Part shown: piece after piece, positions 24,258 to 34,629 of the stretch
Position numbering within the stretch: position 1 is the stretch's first letter
Layout of the letters: each line of letters starts with the position of its first letter
Assembly: GCA_963681505.1 (NCBI GenBank)
Contig: OY811979.1
Location: 4,696,473-4,760,472 of the forward strand
Source: Eunapius fragilis
Lineage: Eukaryota > Porifera > Demospongiae > Spongillida > Spongillidae
Direction: 5' to 3'
Length of the DNA stretch: 64,000 nt
The notes under the pieces: model-generated
What the model was told of the DNA's origin: nothing
Databases searched by the model: none
The model's input: only the letters and a program-made list of their open reading frames with translations
Position numbers and translations under genes: made by a program

Positions 24258-24274
24258 CCACTCCCTCTTCTTTT
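24258..24274 (-). promoter_or_regulatory. Polypurine tract
   Basis: On the minus strand AAAAGAAGAGGGAGTGG lies directly against the 3' LTR, the expected position for the plus-strand DNA primer in reverse transcription. Confidence 0.75.
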
Positions 24275-24286
24275 CTGAGTGTGTCC

Positions 24287-25243
24287 TCACACCCCAATAC
24301 TGTCATCCACAGGAATGCTGTCTGGTATGCTCACTCGCTCCCCATACCATGCTGGGGGTCGTGTATTCCGTGTTGAGCGTCTGAGTGGTGCAGGAACAGG
24401 CCTCTCTTCCAGAGGGGCAAGTGCCCCTGGTGGTGGTACTTCCTTTGGTGCCGGTTCTGTTTCCCTGTGTGGGTCTGCCGGTGCCGTCGTTGGCATATCC
24501 AGAGGTGTGGCTTGTATGTCCTCATTTTCTGGATAAGTGAATACCATGTCCTCAGCATCATCATCCTCCTTGTTTGACTCCACAGGGGTAGATTCCTTAG
24601 GTATGGTTTCATCTGGTAGCAGGTCATCACACTGGTCTAAGCTGCCTGGTGCAGGCTTCAGTCGATTAAAGTGAACCACTTGTTTCCTCCTGGGATTGCT
24701 GCAATCCACAATCCTATAAACAGATGGGCTAATAACCTTGGTACATGTAACTCTGAAAGGCCCTTGCCAAGGTCTTATGAACTTCCTTGAGCATCCCCTT
24801 GGGACCACTGAGCTATGAAGAAACACAAGATCATCTACCTGGTATGGGTGACCCTTGATTGTTTTGTCATACACCTCCTTCTGGTGATTCTGTTTTCTTT
24901 TGGCCTTCTCCTGGACCAGCTGGTAAGTTCTCTTCATCCTCCCCACCAATGTCTGGCTGTAGCGCTCAGGTGACTCACATGTTTCAGGTGGGATACCATA
25001 CATGATATCCTCTGGAAGGCGTGGATCCCGCCCAAACATTAAACTGAAGGGTGTCATACCTGTTGTTTCATGGACACTGGTACGATAAGCCAAAAGAAGA
25101 GATGGCAATAGTAGGTCCCATTTGTCTTCATCCTGCTGAACAGCCTTACTCAGCATTTCCAGCACCGTCTTATTAAATTTATCTCTCAACCAATCCATCT
25201 GACTGTGGGTGGTATGGGGTTGTTCGTGTCTTCCGCACACCAA
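24287..25243 (-). CDS. Integrase, C-terminal part (Ty3/Gypsy element 1)
   Basis: This frame continues the integrase after a break near 25,200, where the preceding frame hits a stop just after the HPQSDGLVER region that carries the catalytic Glu. It includes the usual LAYRTSVHETTGMTPF and LMFGRDPRLPED region and a C-terminal module (WQGPFRVT, VVHFNRLKP) of the GPY/F type found in Ty3/Gypsy integrases. The tail of about 140 residues is acidic, then Pro/Thr/Arg rich. No envelope gene follows. Confidence 0.85.
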   Translation of the reverse strand: MVCGRHEQPHTTHSQMDWLRDKFNKTVLEMLSKAVQQDEDKWDLLLPSLLLAYRTSVHETTGMTPFSLMFGRDPRLPEDIMYGIPPETCESPERYSQTLVGRMKRTYQLVQEKAKRKQNHQKEVYDKTIKGHPYQVDDLVFLHSSVVPRGCSRKFIRPWQGPFRVTCTKVISPSVYRIVDCSNPRRKQVVHFNRLKPAPGSLDQCDDLLPDETIPKESTPVESNKEDDDAEDMVFTYPENEDIQATPLDMPTTAPADPHRETEPAPKEVPPPGALAPLEERPVPAPLRRSTRNTRPPAWYGERVSIPDSIPVDDSIGV

Positions 25244-27383
25244 GTAGTTGACATATTTCTTTTATCAAGGCAGACTCAAAGTTCCTTCCTTGGTCTGTGT
25301 GGAGAGACTCCGGCACACCAAATCGACACACAAAGTCGTTAACAAACACCCGAGCAACCGAGCTAGCTTCCATATTCTTCAATGGGTAGGCTTCCTTCCA
25401 TTTAGTAAAGTAATCACCCACCACTAAAATATACTTATTCCCACGTGGAGTCTCTGGTAAGGGCCCCAGAATATCCATAGCTACCCGCTCCAGTGGTCTA
25501 TCTACCTTGCTGACCTCCAAAGGTGCCCTCCTCTTCTTAGGTGGTGACTTGCGTGAATTACACACTAAACACTTACTACACCATTGCTCCACATCACGTC
25601 GCTGCCCTGGCCAGTAGAACCGATGTTGAACTTTCTCCAGTGTCTTTCTTGTTCCCAGGTGTCCTCCAATAATGGAGTCATGCAGTCCGTACAGGATGTC
25701 AGGTATCCAGACTGATGGAAGAACCAGCTGAAGACGTCTATCTGCCCCCCCTCCTGGAATGTCTTCCCATTGGCGATATAAAATGCCATCTGTCAACACC
25801 AAGTTCTTTCGTTGGGTCCACAGAGACTGGAGTTTCCAACTGGCACTAGGTGGACACCTGTCTAGAAAAGTATTATTCTGCAAACAGTCAATTACTGTTT
25901 TCAAATCATTATCTTCCCCTTGGTGCTGCTTAATCTCATCCCTGGACCACACGGGTAGGATGATCTCAGTTGACGCTACTCCTACAGACCCCATTACTGA
26001 ATTCTGCCCCTCACTCAACTGTGTCCCACACTGCCCACACATGCTGCGTGACAGAGCGTCTGCATTACTGTGCAGTTTACCTGGACGATGGATGACTTTA
26101 TAGTTAAACTCAGCAAGTGCTTCCAGCCACCTGGCCACTTGTCCTTCTGGCTCTTTAAAACTAAGAAGCCACTTTAAGCAGTTGTGATCCGTCCGGATTT
26201 GAAACTCTTTCCCATAGAGGTATGGCCTGAAGTGATGGACAGCCCACACCAAAGCCAGCATCTCTTGTCGGGTGGCACAATACTTCCGCTCATTCTTTGA
26301 CAAGACCCTACTTGCATAGGCCAAAACATGCTCACAACCACCAACTACTTGTGAAAGTACAGCTCCCAACCCTTCCCCACTTGCATCTGTATCAACCACA
26401 AACTGTAAATGAAAGTTTGGAAATGACAAAATAGGTGCAGATGACAACTGCTTCTTTAATTCAAAGAAGGCCTCGCTACACTCCTGGGTCCATATCCATT
26501 CCCTCCCCTTGTGTGTGAGGGCATGGAGAGGGGCAGCTACTAGAGCAAAACCCTTGATGAAGCGTCGGTAATATGAGGCTAAACCCAGAAAGCATTGTAG
26601 CTGCTTCTGACTCGTAGGCACAGGCCAGTTTGCAATACATTTCACCTTCTCAGGATCAGTTGAAATTCCCTGGTCTGATATCACATGCCCCAGATAGGAC
26701 ACCCGACTCTGCAGCAGGTGGCATTTGGTTGGGTTAACCTTTAAACCAGCACCCCTCAAACGAGCTAAAACATCCCTCAACTGCTGGAAATGCTCATGGA
26801 CAGTATGACTAAATACAATTATGTCATCCAAATATACCAGACAGGATGTCCAATGAAGCCCTGCTAAAACGCGTTCCATTAATCTTTGGAACGTGGCTGG
26901 GGCATTGCACATCCCGAAGGGCATAACCTTAAACTGGTAGAGGCCATATGGGGTTATAAACGCAGTTTTTTCCTTGTCCCCAGGGTTAACTGCCACCTGC
27001 CAGTAGCCACTAGCTAAATCTATTGTTGAAAAATAGCGAGCACCCCCCAGGGCATCCAAAGTATCATCGATTCTAGGTAGAGGCTGGGCATCCTTACGGG
27101 TGCAGTCATTCACCTTCCGAAAATCTACACAAAACCGGGTAGACCCATCTTTTTTCCTGACTAGCACAATGGGTGATGCCCAGGGACTATGGCTAGGTTC
27201 AATAACCCCACGTGACAGCATATCATCCAGTAATTCACGAACCTCCTGCTTCTGGTGAACTGGTAGTCGTCTGGCTTGCTGACGTACTGGCCGACTGCTC
27301 CCTGTGTCAATCGAATGGTACACTAAGCTGGTGTGGCCCAAACTGTTCTCCCCCACTGCAATTACATCCTTGAATTCCAGCAA
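25179..27383 (-). CDS. Pol: reverse transcriptase, RNase H, integrase N-terminal and core (element 1)
   Basis: A 734-codon frame. RT: SPWASPIVLVRKKDG, FSTIDLASGYWQV, VMPFGMCNAPATFQ and the YLDD box carrying the catalytic Asp pair. RNase H: FVVDTDASGEGLGAVLSQ and a downstream RTDHNCLKW segment. Integrase: HHCC zinc motif (GGHLGTRKTLEKVQH ... CSKCLVC), core Asp in AMDILGPLP, second Asp in HTDQGRNFES, and the Glu region at the end. The true start is upstream; related sequence ahead of MLEFKDV lies in this same frame (AAASLL...), joining the previous frame through a break in an A-rich stretch near 27,400. Confidence 0.93.
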   Translation of the reverse strand: MLEFKDVIAVGENSLGHTSLVYHSIDTGSSRPVRQQARRLPVHQKQEVRELLDDMLSRGVIEPSHSPWASPIVLVRKKDGSTRFCVDFRKVNDCTRKDAQPLPRIDDTLDALGGARYFSTIDLASGYWQVAVNPGDKEKTAFITPYGLYQFKVMPFGMCNAPATFQRLMERVLAGLHWTSCLVYLDDIIVFSHTVHEHFQQLRDVLARLRGAGLKVNPTKCHLLQSRVSYLGHVISDQGISTDPEKVKCIANWPVPTSQKQLQCFLGLASYYRRFIKGFALVAAPLHALTHKGREWIWTQECSEAFFELKKQLSSAPILSFPNFHLQFVVDTDASGEGLGAVLSQVVGGCEHVLAYASRVLSKNERKYCATRQEMLALVWAVHHFRPYLYGKEFQIRTDHNCLKWLLSFKEPEGQVARWLEALAEFNYKVIHRPGKLHSNADALSRSMCGQCGTQLSEGQNSVMGSVGVASTEIILPVWSRDEIKQHQGEDNDLKTVIDCLQNNTFLDRCPPSASWKLQSLWTQRKNLVLTDGILYRQWEDIPGGGADRRLQLVLPSVWIPDILYGLHDSIIGGHLGTRKTLEKVQHRFYWPGQRRDVEQWCSKCLVCNSRKSPPKKRRAPLEVSKVDRPLERVAMDILGPLPETPRGNKYILVVGDYFTKWKEAYPLKNMEASSVARVFVNDFVCRFGVPESLHTDQGRNFESALIKEICQLLGVRKTRTTPYHPQSDGLVER

Positions 27384-28114
27384 TAGTGATGCTGCAGCAT
27401 CCCTTTCCTTTTCAGTTTGTCAGCACCACGTAGCATGAGGTGGACCACATCTTCCACTCCAACGTTTGCTGTGATGTTTACAGGCTCCTGTATCACACTG
27501 CACACAGTATGGCTGATGGGCCTTGCAACCGCCACCTTCTCACCCTTGTGGACCATCACTGTTTCTGCTGAAGGATTAAGAACTTGAATTACTGCCTGTG
27601 AGGAACTTGCCTGAGACAAGGAATGTGCCACAATAAGGCAGTGTTGTTCCATGAAACCATTAAGTGGCTCCAAAAGGACATCTGTCTGGTGTGTCAGCTG
27701 ACTCGTCTGCACATCTATTGTTACTGGAAGACGTATCTGGCAATAGGGTGGTATCTCATTGTTCTCTGCCATGGACACAAAGCAGACAGCATTATCAACA
27801 TGCTCTCTTGTACACATGTGCACCTGTTGCCCACCCGCATACAACACCTTTTGCTGCATGTCCAGAACACAGTCATGTTGAGACAAAAAATCAGCTCCAA
27901 GAAGGCACTCCTGAGTAAGGCTCGTGGCTATTAACACCATGTGTACAACTGACAAGCCCCCAACTTTAATCACTAATGCACATTGCCCAACTAATCCCAG
28001 TTTTTCACCATTCGCTGTTACCACTGCTCGTACTGGTGCTTCCAAACTGTACCCCCTGTTCTTTACCTTTAATTCCTTCCATACTTCTTCCCTTATCAGT
28101 GTAACCTGCTGCAT
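27362..28114 (-). CDS. Retropepsin region and linker (element 1), active-site motif not visible
   Basis: Contains VTLIREEVWKEL, LIATSLTQECLLGADFL and further conserved spacer text of the protease-to-RT linker in Ty3/Gypsy Pol. The catalytic D-(S/T)-G expected just before VTLI is not readable in any frame; the frames meet at 28,096-28,140 with VAG in the gag frame and CRM in this one at the corresponding place. The protease of this copy is therefore probably inactive or mis-assembled here. Confidence 0.75.
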   Translation of the reverse strand: MQQVTLIREEVWKELKVKNRGYSLEAPVRAVVTANGEKLGLVGQCALVIKVGGLSVVHMVLIATSLTQECLLGADFLSQHDCVLDMQQKVLYAGGQQVHMCTREHVDNAVCFVSMAENNEIPPYCQIRLPVTIDVQTSQLTHQTDVLLEPLNGFMEQHCLIVAHSLSQASSSQAVIQVLNPSAETVMVHKGEKVAVARPISHTVCSVIQEPVNITANVGVEDVVHLMLRGADKLKRKGMLQHHYCWNSRM

Positions 28115-29082
28115 CCTGCAACAGAACCTATCACCATCAACGTTGAGCTTACCGCTGCCACACTGTCCTTCCCCTTCTTAGTCCTCCGGCGATGAGGGCA
28201 GTTCCGCTTTAAGTGTCCACGTTGACCACATGACCAGCAGGTACTGTTACACACCCTTTTTTCCGTAGTGGTGTACTCCTTCCTGGGCCTCGTGGCTGCT
28301 AGTCCTCCAGGCGTCTTCAATAGCTCTAGCTGTTCCTGTAATTGTCGTATTGCAGCCTCCGAATCCTGAAGTTGCCTATTCAGCTCCTTGATAGTGGGAA
28401 GTGTGCTCTTGACAGGTTCCAGAGCAGATACAGTAGCTTCCTTCTCCCCCTCCAGACGTCCGACAGCCAAGGACTCGTGCACACTCCTTTCTTTGTGCAA
28501 CCTTTTCTGCGCAGATTCTACAGTTTCCTGTTGCGTGGCTAGCTGTAGCGCCTCAGCAAGCGTCGCCGGCATTTCGCGCATTAACTTCAACTGGACAGTG
28601 GGAGAGCGAACGCCTTGGATAAAATGATTTCTCACCATTTCCTGCCGCTGCTCCGTGGACCATTGAGGATACGCCTTATCGGCTAGCTCAGTCAGTACTC
28701 GGACAAATTCGCCCAATTTTTCGTCAGTCCTCTGTGTACGCTGCTGCAACTTAAACTGCCACTCGAGCTCGTTCCCGTCAGGGTGGTATTGGTCCTTCAG
28801 ACAGCGAACAACTGCTTCGTAGTCTGTGGAGACAGCCAACCCTTGTTGTGAAACAATACGGAAAGGAGCGTCCTCCAGTAGTGAAACAAGCTCACACGTC
28901 CACTGGTCTTCGGGTATCTTTACCTGGCGAACGTATAGCTCAAACCGCATTAGCCAAAGTGGAAGGTCCGTCTTCTCTGAGAACCGTGGAGGTGGGCGCC
29001 GACTCATCCTTACTACCTGCTGTTCTCTTACGACGGCCGGTGTTTCCGCGTTTTCCGTGGTCGCGGACTCTTCGGCGCTCAT
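28096..29082 (-). CDS. Gag (element 1) with CCHC zinc knuckle
   Basis: The start chosen is MSAEESAT at 29,082, one base beyond the primer site; an upstream methionine in the same frame would lie inside the LTR. The capsid-like region has DLPLWLMRFELYVRQ and FKLQQRTQRTDEKLGEF. A coiled-coil-like Gln/Leu segment (ELNRQLQDSEAAIRQLQEQL) precedes a CWSCGQRGHLKRNC knuckle (C-x2-C-x4-H-x4-C) that would bind RNA. It ends at 28,096 where the frame meets the protease region. Confidence 0.9.
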   Translation of the reverse strand: MSAEESATTENAETPAVVREQQVVRMSRRPPPRFSEKTDLPLWLMRFELYVRQVKIPEDQWTCELVSLLEDAPFRIVSQQGLAVSTDYEAVVRCLKDQYHPDGNELEWQFKLQQRTQRTDEKLGEFVRVLTELADKAYPQWSTEQRQEMVRNHFIQGVRSPTVQLKLMREMPATLAEALQLATQQETVESAQKRLHKERSVHESLAVGRLEGEKEATVSALEPVKSTLPTIKELNRQLQDSEAAIRQLQEQLELLKTPGGLAATRPRKEYTTTEKRVCNSTCWSCGQRGHLKRNCPHRRRTKKGKDSVAAVSSTLMVIGSVAGCSRLH

Positions 29083-29083
29083 G

Positions 29084-29101
29084 ATCCCACTCCTGACACC
29101 A
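29084..29101 (-). promoter_or_regulatory. Primer binding site, complementary to tRNA-Leu
   Basis: TGGTGTCAGGAGTGGGAT on the minus strand begins one base after the 5' LTR. It is complementary to the 3' end (with CCA) of animal tRNA-Leu(CAG) as I know it from the human gene. Confidence 0.8.
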
Positions 29102-29102
29102 A

Positions 29103-29234
29103 TGTAACAGACTTGGCGGTAGCAGCATACAAAGATCATTGAAGGTAACAATACATGCACATATATAGGACACAACACGCATGCGCACACGATCAAGGTT
29201 CAAGGTTCATATTAGTCATACAATGGGTGCTACA
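29103..29234 (-). repeat. 5' LTR of Ty3/Gypsy element 1
   Basis: 132 bp, identical to 24,126-24,257. Followed outside by CTAT, the target duplication. Confidence 0.95.
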
Positions 29235-29238
29235 CTAT

Positions 29239-29734
29239 CGATGCCAGAACACAGTCACACACACCACTATAAGCCCACTATAGATCCCCTGTAAATGGCT
29301 CTAAGCGTAATTCGTTTACCATCTTATGTTTATGCCAGGCAGCAGGCACATACACAAAGGTCACACACAACCAGATCCACGGACACAAATAAAAAAGGGG
29401 GTCAAATCATTTTCAATTGATTGAGCAATGACATTCTGATACAGGACTAATACAGCATTCTGCATCAGTATGTTACTGCTCAATCAATTGCAAATCAAAA
29501 TTTGATTCAAGTTTATGTATGTTTTAAGTCTATGAGTTTATGATATGTGCATGTTTCGGTTGTATAGGTATGTCTGGACCATCTGAATCAACTGATTTAC
29601 TACCACCGTAAGTTCCATGTGATTGTTCAACATATCATAGTGGTTATAAATATCTTGATTTAAGGCAGAAAAGGTACAATGTATTATATTGTTACTGTTA
29701 ACAATGCATTAATCTTTATTATAATTGACATGTA
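29239..29734. other. No gene; short inverted repeat and a possible first exon
   Basis: CAATTGATTGAGCA at 29,414-29,427 is exactly inverted at 29,477-29,490. At about 29,571-29,609 an ATG opens MSGPSESTDLLPP and runs into GTAAGT, a good splice donor; this could be a first coding exon but has no other support. Confidence 0.35.
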
Positions 29735-30305
29735 AAGTGGACACCGTGATAGTTGAGTATAAAATTTTGTTCCTACTCATCAATGTTTGAAATCAGTTTT
29801 ATCAATAATGACTTCAGCTATAAAAATTTTAATAATGCAGTTTCTTTGGCAAACTAAGAGTTTGAAATTGTAGCTTATCACGTGACACCTTACTGTCTAT
29901 TTTGGGGAATTTGTGTTCCTAGTCCTGAAAAAACATTTTTAGCTGATTTCTCCCCAATTCGGAAACAGATCAGGATAAACATTGCCATATAACTACCCCA
30001 TATATAACTGCACTACTTGGTCGGGCCGAAAGTTGAATGCGCTAAACGGTTCAAGGACCGCGGCTGCAAATGTGTTGTTTTAGAGAGGGAAACACATCTA
30101 GCTGATTGTCGTGTATTGCGTAGATTTTTGGCTACCGTACCTAAACAATGCATAGAAGACAGGTATCTGTATCTGAAACGCTAGTTTACCGAGAAGTTTC
30201 GTTTACTCTGCCGCCAAAATGTTTGCCTCAAACGTTGGCTCTCAAAAGTTAGCCATTTTGGATGAATAACATTATATTATTGACAGTATTGTGGTTATCG
30301 TGTTT
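29735..30305. repeat. Left terminal inverted repeat of the ISL2EU-like element
   Basis: Pairs with 43,480-44,048 in reverse orientation (for example ATCAATAATGACTT, GTCACGTGA and CTGCCGCCAAAATG words). The arm is interrupted at its inner end by a MITE and resumes at about 30,881 with AGAGGGATTGCATAG. Confidence 0.85.
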
Positions 30306-30880
30306 ATGATTGAGACCAAGCAAGTTGAAAACGGTTCTTTTCAGAACCAAACGGAGAGTCCATTAGCACGCAGGCTGCTACGAAGAGCTGGCAGACAGGG
30401 CCACCACTTTGGGAAGGTTTGAAGCCAAGGTGCACTCCAGTTTGCAGCGGCAATCGTTGTTTCGTGCCAGAAAGCTCGAGCTGGCGAGCAAAGCTCGAAG
30501 GACTGCTATCAGAAAGTGCAACCAAAGAACTTGCGTTAGCCGAGTACATGCAGACGTTGATGCTAGGACACTCGCATTGAGAATGTACTAGCTACATCGA
30601 GCTGAGCGAGGGGATTTCTACAAGAAATGCAAAGTGAAAGATCAACAAGATGCTTCTGATTTTAATACAATCATTGTGAAAAGATGGGTTACTGCCTGGT
30701 GGTAGTTGGAGTTACAATATGGATACATGCATACATGTACATTTATAAATGTGTATAAACTTCAAACCTTCCCAAAGTGGTGGTCCCTATCTGCCAGCTC
30801 TTCGTGGCAGCCTGCGTGCTAATGGGCTCTTCGTTTGGTTCTGAAAAGAACCGTTTTCAACTTGCTCAATCTCAATAGAG
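30303..30880. mobile_element. MITE inside the left inverted repeat
   Basis: Ends ATTGAGACCAAGCAAGTTGA and inverted ATTGAGATTGAGCAAGTTGA; the arms of about 110 bp include AACGGTTCTTTTCAGAACC and AGAGCTGGCAGA. The right-hand inverted repeat of the host element lacks it, which shows it is an insertion. The interior frame (30,409-30,591) has no known domain. Confidence 0.8.
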
Positions 30881-32211
30881 GGATTGCATAGCTTATGTCA
30901 CCAACGTCACGTCCGCAATGTCATGTGACTTAGTCCTTAGCAACCGTTGCTATTGGGGGCAACTTAGTAGTGCGCTTCAATGGAATGCAGAGAATTTCTG
31001 AATATACTCAGAGTTTGAGTGCGGTTTCTCGGGCCAGGTATGAATCTAAAGTTACATCTACAGGGCTAAACACCGATCCTTACGCGATCGATGATTCACA
31101 ATGGTCGACGAGCCCAGAAGCAGTACCTGACCTAACGTGGAGTGACATGGTGCTGTACATGATATCCACGCCTAGTCCTTATACCAAGGAGGAGATAAAG
31201 GCAAGCGATTCCACTACAGTTATTATTCTTATATACCATTCAAATTTAGGCCTGGAAGGGGATGTTAGATGGAAATAATTTTCTCCAGGCGGGTTGGATA
31301 AACAGTTTGAAACTCCACGTGTTTGGCCCCCCAGATCAACTGAAGTTTGTCGTCATGGGCAATGTGAGAATATATTTAAACTCATTTTCCAATCTATGTT
31401 ATAAATTCATATTGCAGGTGAAACATTCTCAAAGAATGTCAGATACTCCCTTAATCCGTGGGCAATACTTGGCATGAAGGGTCACTGTACTTGCATGGCT
31501 GGGTAAGAGAATGTGTGAAGGAGTTCCTACTTGCCATTTCTTTTTATGACTAGCCTTGGAGAAGCTTGTTGCCATATTGCTGCAATTATCTCAGGATTAG
31601 TTAATGCTACAGAGGTGCGTAGGAACTCTGGTTCAGATGCATACACTTCTAGAAAGTGTGTTTGGCTTCCTGCAACACAAGATGTAAGTCAGTACTAAAT
31701 TTGTCACTGTAGAAATTTTTGAAACTTGGCTTCCAGGTAACACCATCATACGTTAAAGATATTACATTCATTAGTCCTGCTAATGCCAGAAAGAGACTAT
31801 CTCAATCCATCAATGAAATTCAACAACCCCCAAGTCCTACCACTGATAAGCCTTCAATGTTGGAAGTGAACAAGTTTTTTGAGGAAATCAGTAAAGCCAA
31901 AAATAAACCCTCTATTTTGAAGATTACCACACCATATTCAGAGCAATTTGTTCCTACATCCAGTATTTCGACTTTTCCTAAACCAATCACAGAACTTTGC
32001 TTTGAGCTGGGAGTACATTGATATAGAAAAAGAATGTGAACGAGTGTTTTCAACTTTACAGGTAAGAAAAAATCCAGTTTGCATTTACTTCACTACACAT
32101 ACAGATGACCTTTGCTGAAGCTGAGGAACTAGAAAAGGCAACAAGGACACAGTCTGCCAGTAAAATCTGGATGAAACACCGAGCAGGCCGCATAACATCT
32201 TCGACATTTAA

Positions 32212-34629
32212 TCATAGATTGACCATAATGTGTTAAACGCGATGTTAAACCGGTTTAACACTTTTTAAACTCATGATTGGATATTATAAACAGCGTGCAT
32301 GATTAACAGATTATATACAGCACTCAGGAAAGTCCCAGTTACATTGAATATCTACAGCAAAGTATGTTTTACAATGCATTCACTACCTCGTTGAGGATAA
32401 ACCACAAACAGTAACTATTTTGTCCTGTTCTACATTAGAGCATACAGTGCTGTAGAAGCTTGCAAGTGATGAACAATTTGAGCACCTTCTCAAAGCACGT
32501 GTTCCGTGTTTTTTCTTTCCAGCATACTGTGGTAATGCGTTTAATGGCTGAAAATCATGTGGTAGTCCTCTTGCATCACAGTTATCAATATGATCACTTG
32601 AATGTTTTGCCAGTGTAGTTTTCAATCTAGTTTTTGAACCAGTTTCAAAGGTCAGGAGTGCCTCTGCAATACCCTCAGTAAAGTCAGCATGTGACCAGTT
32701 CTTACCTTGAGGATGAAATGCATACCACATGTGGTATGCATCAGTCTCTATTATTCCCAGCAAGGTTGACAGCACTCTGTGGTCCCATCGCTGAGTATTC
32801 CAAGCAGTTTCTAATGAAAGACCTGCCTGTCGTGCATGGTTATGGACATCCACTACCTTAGCAGACTCAAAGTAGTCCTCAACTACCTTGGGCCTCTTTG
32901 TATAGCGAATGTACACCTCTGTGCCACTGACTTCATCAGAGTCAATCTCACGCCAACGCCGTTTTCCATGAGGATTGCCTTCCAGTGTGGTATTGTGGGT
33001 AGATATTAAATGCTTCCTGGTAGAATCACTCCAATCACATGCCATGTATGGATGCCCATTGATAGTTGCAGTCTGAACATGATGATCTCCTTGTTCCTTG
33101 TACTCATGGTGCTTGAAATGATCCATGGGAAACTTTGTTGTAGCTGTTTTCACTAAACCTGTAAAATGCATACCATACATACGACATGCCTCAGCAGTAG
33201 TTACACTTGCAAATGCAGCATCTGCATTGATGACTCTACCTGTACCACGCCATGGTTCAGTTAGTCGTAAGACTTGAGCTGTGCCTGTTTTCTTCCACTC
33301 CTGCATGTACTTTTTAGTAGCCATTTCTTCCTTTCCCTCCTGTATTTCTAGTGCAATGATCACCTGAGTCACTGCACACGCTGCATCCTTTAGCTCTGCT
33401 CCCACTCCTTTAGGCTTTCTTGCAATCTTGGTCACATGGGGCATACCATCTGAACAGTAATTTCCATCTTTTCCCCTCCATGCACTAATACTCTCATCTA
33501 CACAAATACTCCATGATGGAAAGAATTTTGCAGCACGTCGCTTGTTGAATGCATCAATGAGTCTGCGAACAGGTGCCCACTTGTCATCCATCAACTGTGC
33601 TCCAGAGATCTCTTCGTCTGTTTGTTGTACGTGTGAGTGCATATATGATGCCCAGCAGATTCCAAAACTCAACTTCATCCATGATCTTTTTCTTTGACGG
33701 CATTGCTTTAGCACTCCATGTGATGATATCTGGTAGCAACTGTGAAGGAAAGGACATCCTGTAGTAATGGATCGGCTTCCTCTCAGTCATAAACATGTCA
33801 TCCTCCCAAAGAAGCTTGGCACTATAACGTGGATGAGTTCTGGAATCTTCAACAACACCTTGAGTGACTTGCCATTGTACACCATGACATGTACAACTCA
33901 GCTCTGAACTACCTGCTGACTCCTGTCCATTACTAGTACCAGCTACCTCCCCTTGAACATCAGTTGCTTCATCTATTTCCAAATCGGCATCATCCTCTTC
34001 CTCTCTATCCCTATCAGTTGTCTCATTGAGAACACTGGGCTCAAATTCGATCGAGATGTTAGGCTCGTCTTCATTGCCATTTGCCACCACATCGGTATGC
34101 ACTGTTGAAGCAGTATCTAATCCTGACAAATCAACACCATCAGCATCGTCATTTTCGTGTTCAGAAGAGTCCTCAACCCGCAAGGTTAAGGCCCTGGCAC
34201 TCAAATCTACTGTCTTTTTCACTTTCGTGAAGTTCACTCGCCATTTTCTACCTCTGCCGATATCAACCTGCTGCAAAACAATACCAAAAAAATTCCTGCT
34301 CTTCCAATTGGCCCCGTACAACGCTGCTGCAGCACGTTTTCCAATTACAACCTTCGCAAGGGCACTTACCTTAGCTCCGACAAACAACACTTTCACCATC
34401 GCTAAATAGGCCCGACGTCTGATTGATGAACAAACTTGTTGAAAAACGAGGATAACCAGTAGCGAGTATGGAAAAGTAACTTCTGGCGCTCTAAGCTTGT
34501 TAGATTTGAAATGTAATGGCTATTTTAAATCGTCCTCAAGCGTTCATATTACAGGCATAGCCAGCAGTTGTATCGCGTTAAACTGGTTTAACGGTTTGTT
34601 AAACCAGTTTAACACCGGTCAATCTATGA
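32212..34629 (-). mobile_element. piggyBac element 1
   Basis: 2,418 bp flanked by TTAA (32,208-32,211 and 34,630-34,633), with terminal repeats TCATAGATTGACC at both ends and internal GTTAAACYGGTTTAAC repeats beside each end. It carries one transposase gene on the minus strand. It lies within the YqaJ coding exon of the ISL2EU-like element, which reads straight through the TTAA on both sides. Confidence 0.95.
32383..34399 (-). pseudogene. piggyBac transposase, one frame break
   Basis: The first frame (34,399-33,584, 271 codons) has a basic N-terminus, an acidic region and the transposase start (DEVEFWNLLGIIYAL). The second frame (from about 33,600 to 32,383) continues with LMDDKWAPVRRLIDAFNKR, the first catalytic Asp in ICVDESISAW, the second in NADAAFAS and the third in VVDVHNHARQ, then a Cys-containing C-terminus (CSNCSS) like the C-terminal zinc-binding domain of piggyBac proteins. 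All three Asp residues are present. The frames are joined by a shift near 33,600, from a real indel, an assembly error or, less likely, an intron. Confidence 0.88.

Larger units (their letters stand above)
24126..29234 (-). mobile_element. Complete Ty3/Gypsy LTR retrotransposon
   Basis: A 5,109-bp element transcribed leftward. It has identical 132-bp LTRs (TG...CA on the element strand), a 4-bp target duplication CTAT (24,122-24,125 and 29,235-29,238), a primer site matching tRNA-Leu, gag, protease, RT, RNase H and integrase in Ty3/Gypsy order, and a polypurine tract before the 3' LTR. The polyprotein is interrupted at least three times (gag/protease junction, near 27,390, near 25,200). Identical LTRs suggest recent insertion, but 132 bp is short for dating. 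Confidence 0.95.

Noticed and set aside
24126..29234. An endogenous retrovirus with an envelope gene
   Set aside because: No further frame follows the integrase C-terminal region before the polypurine tract and 3' LTR.
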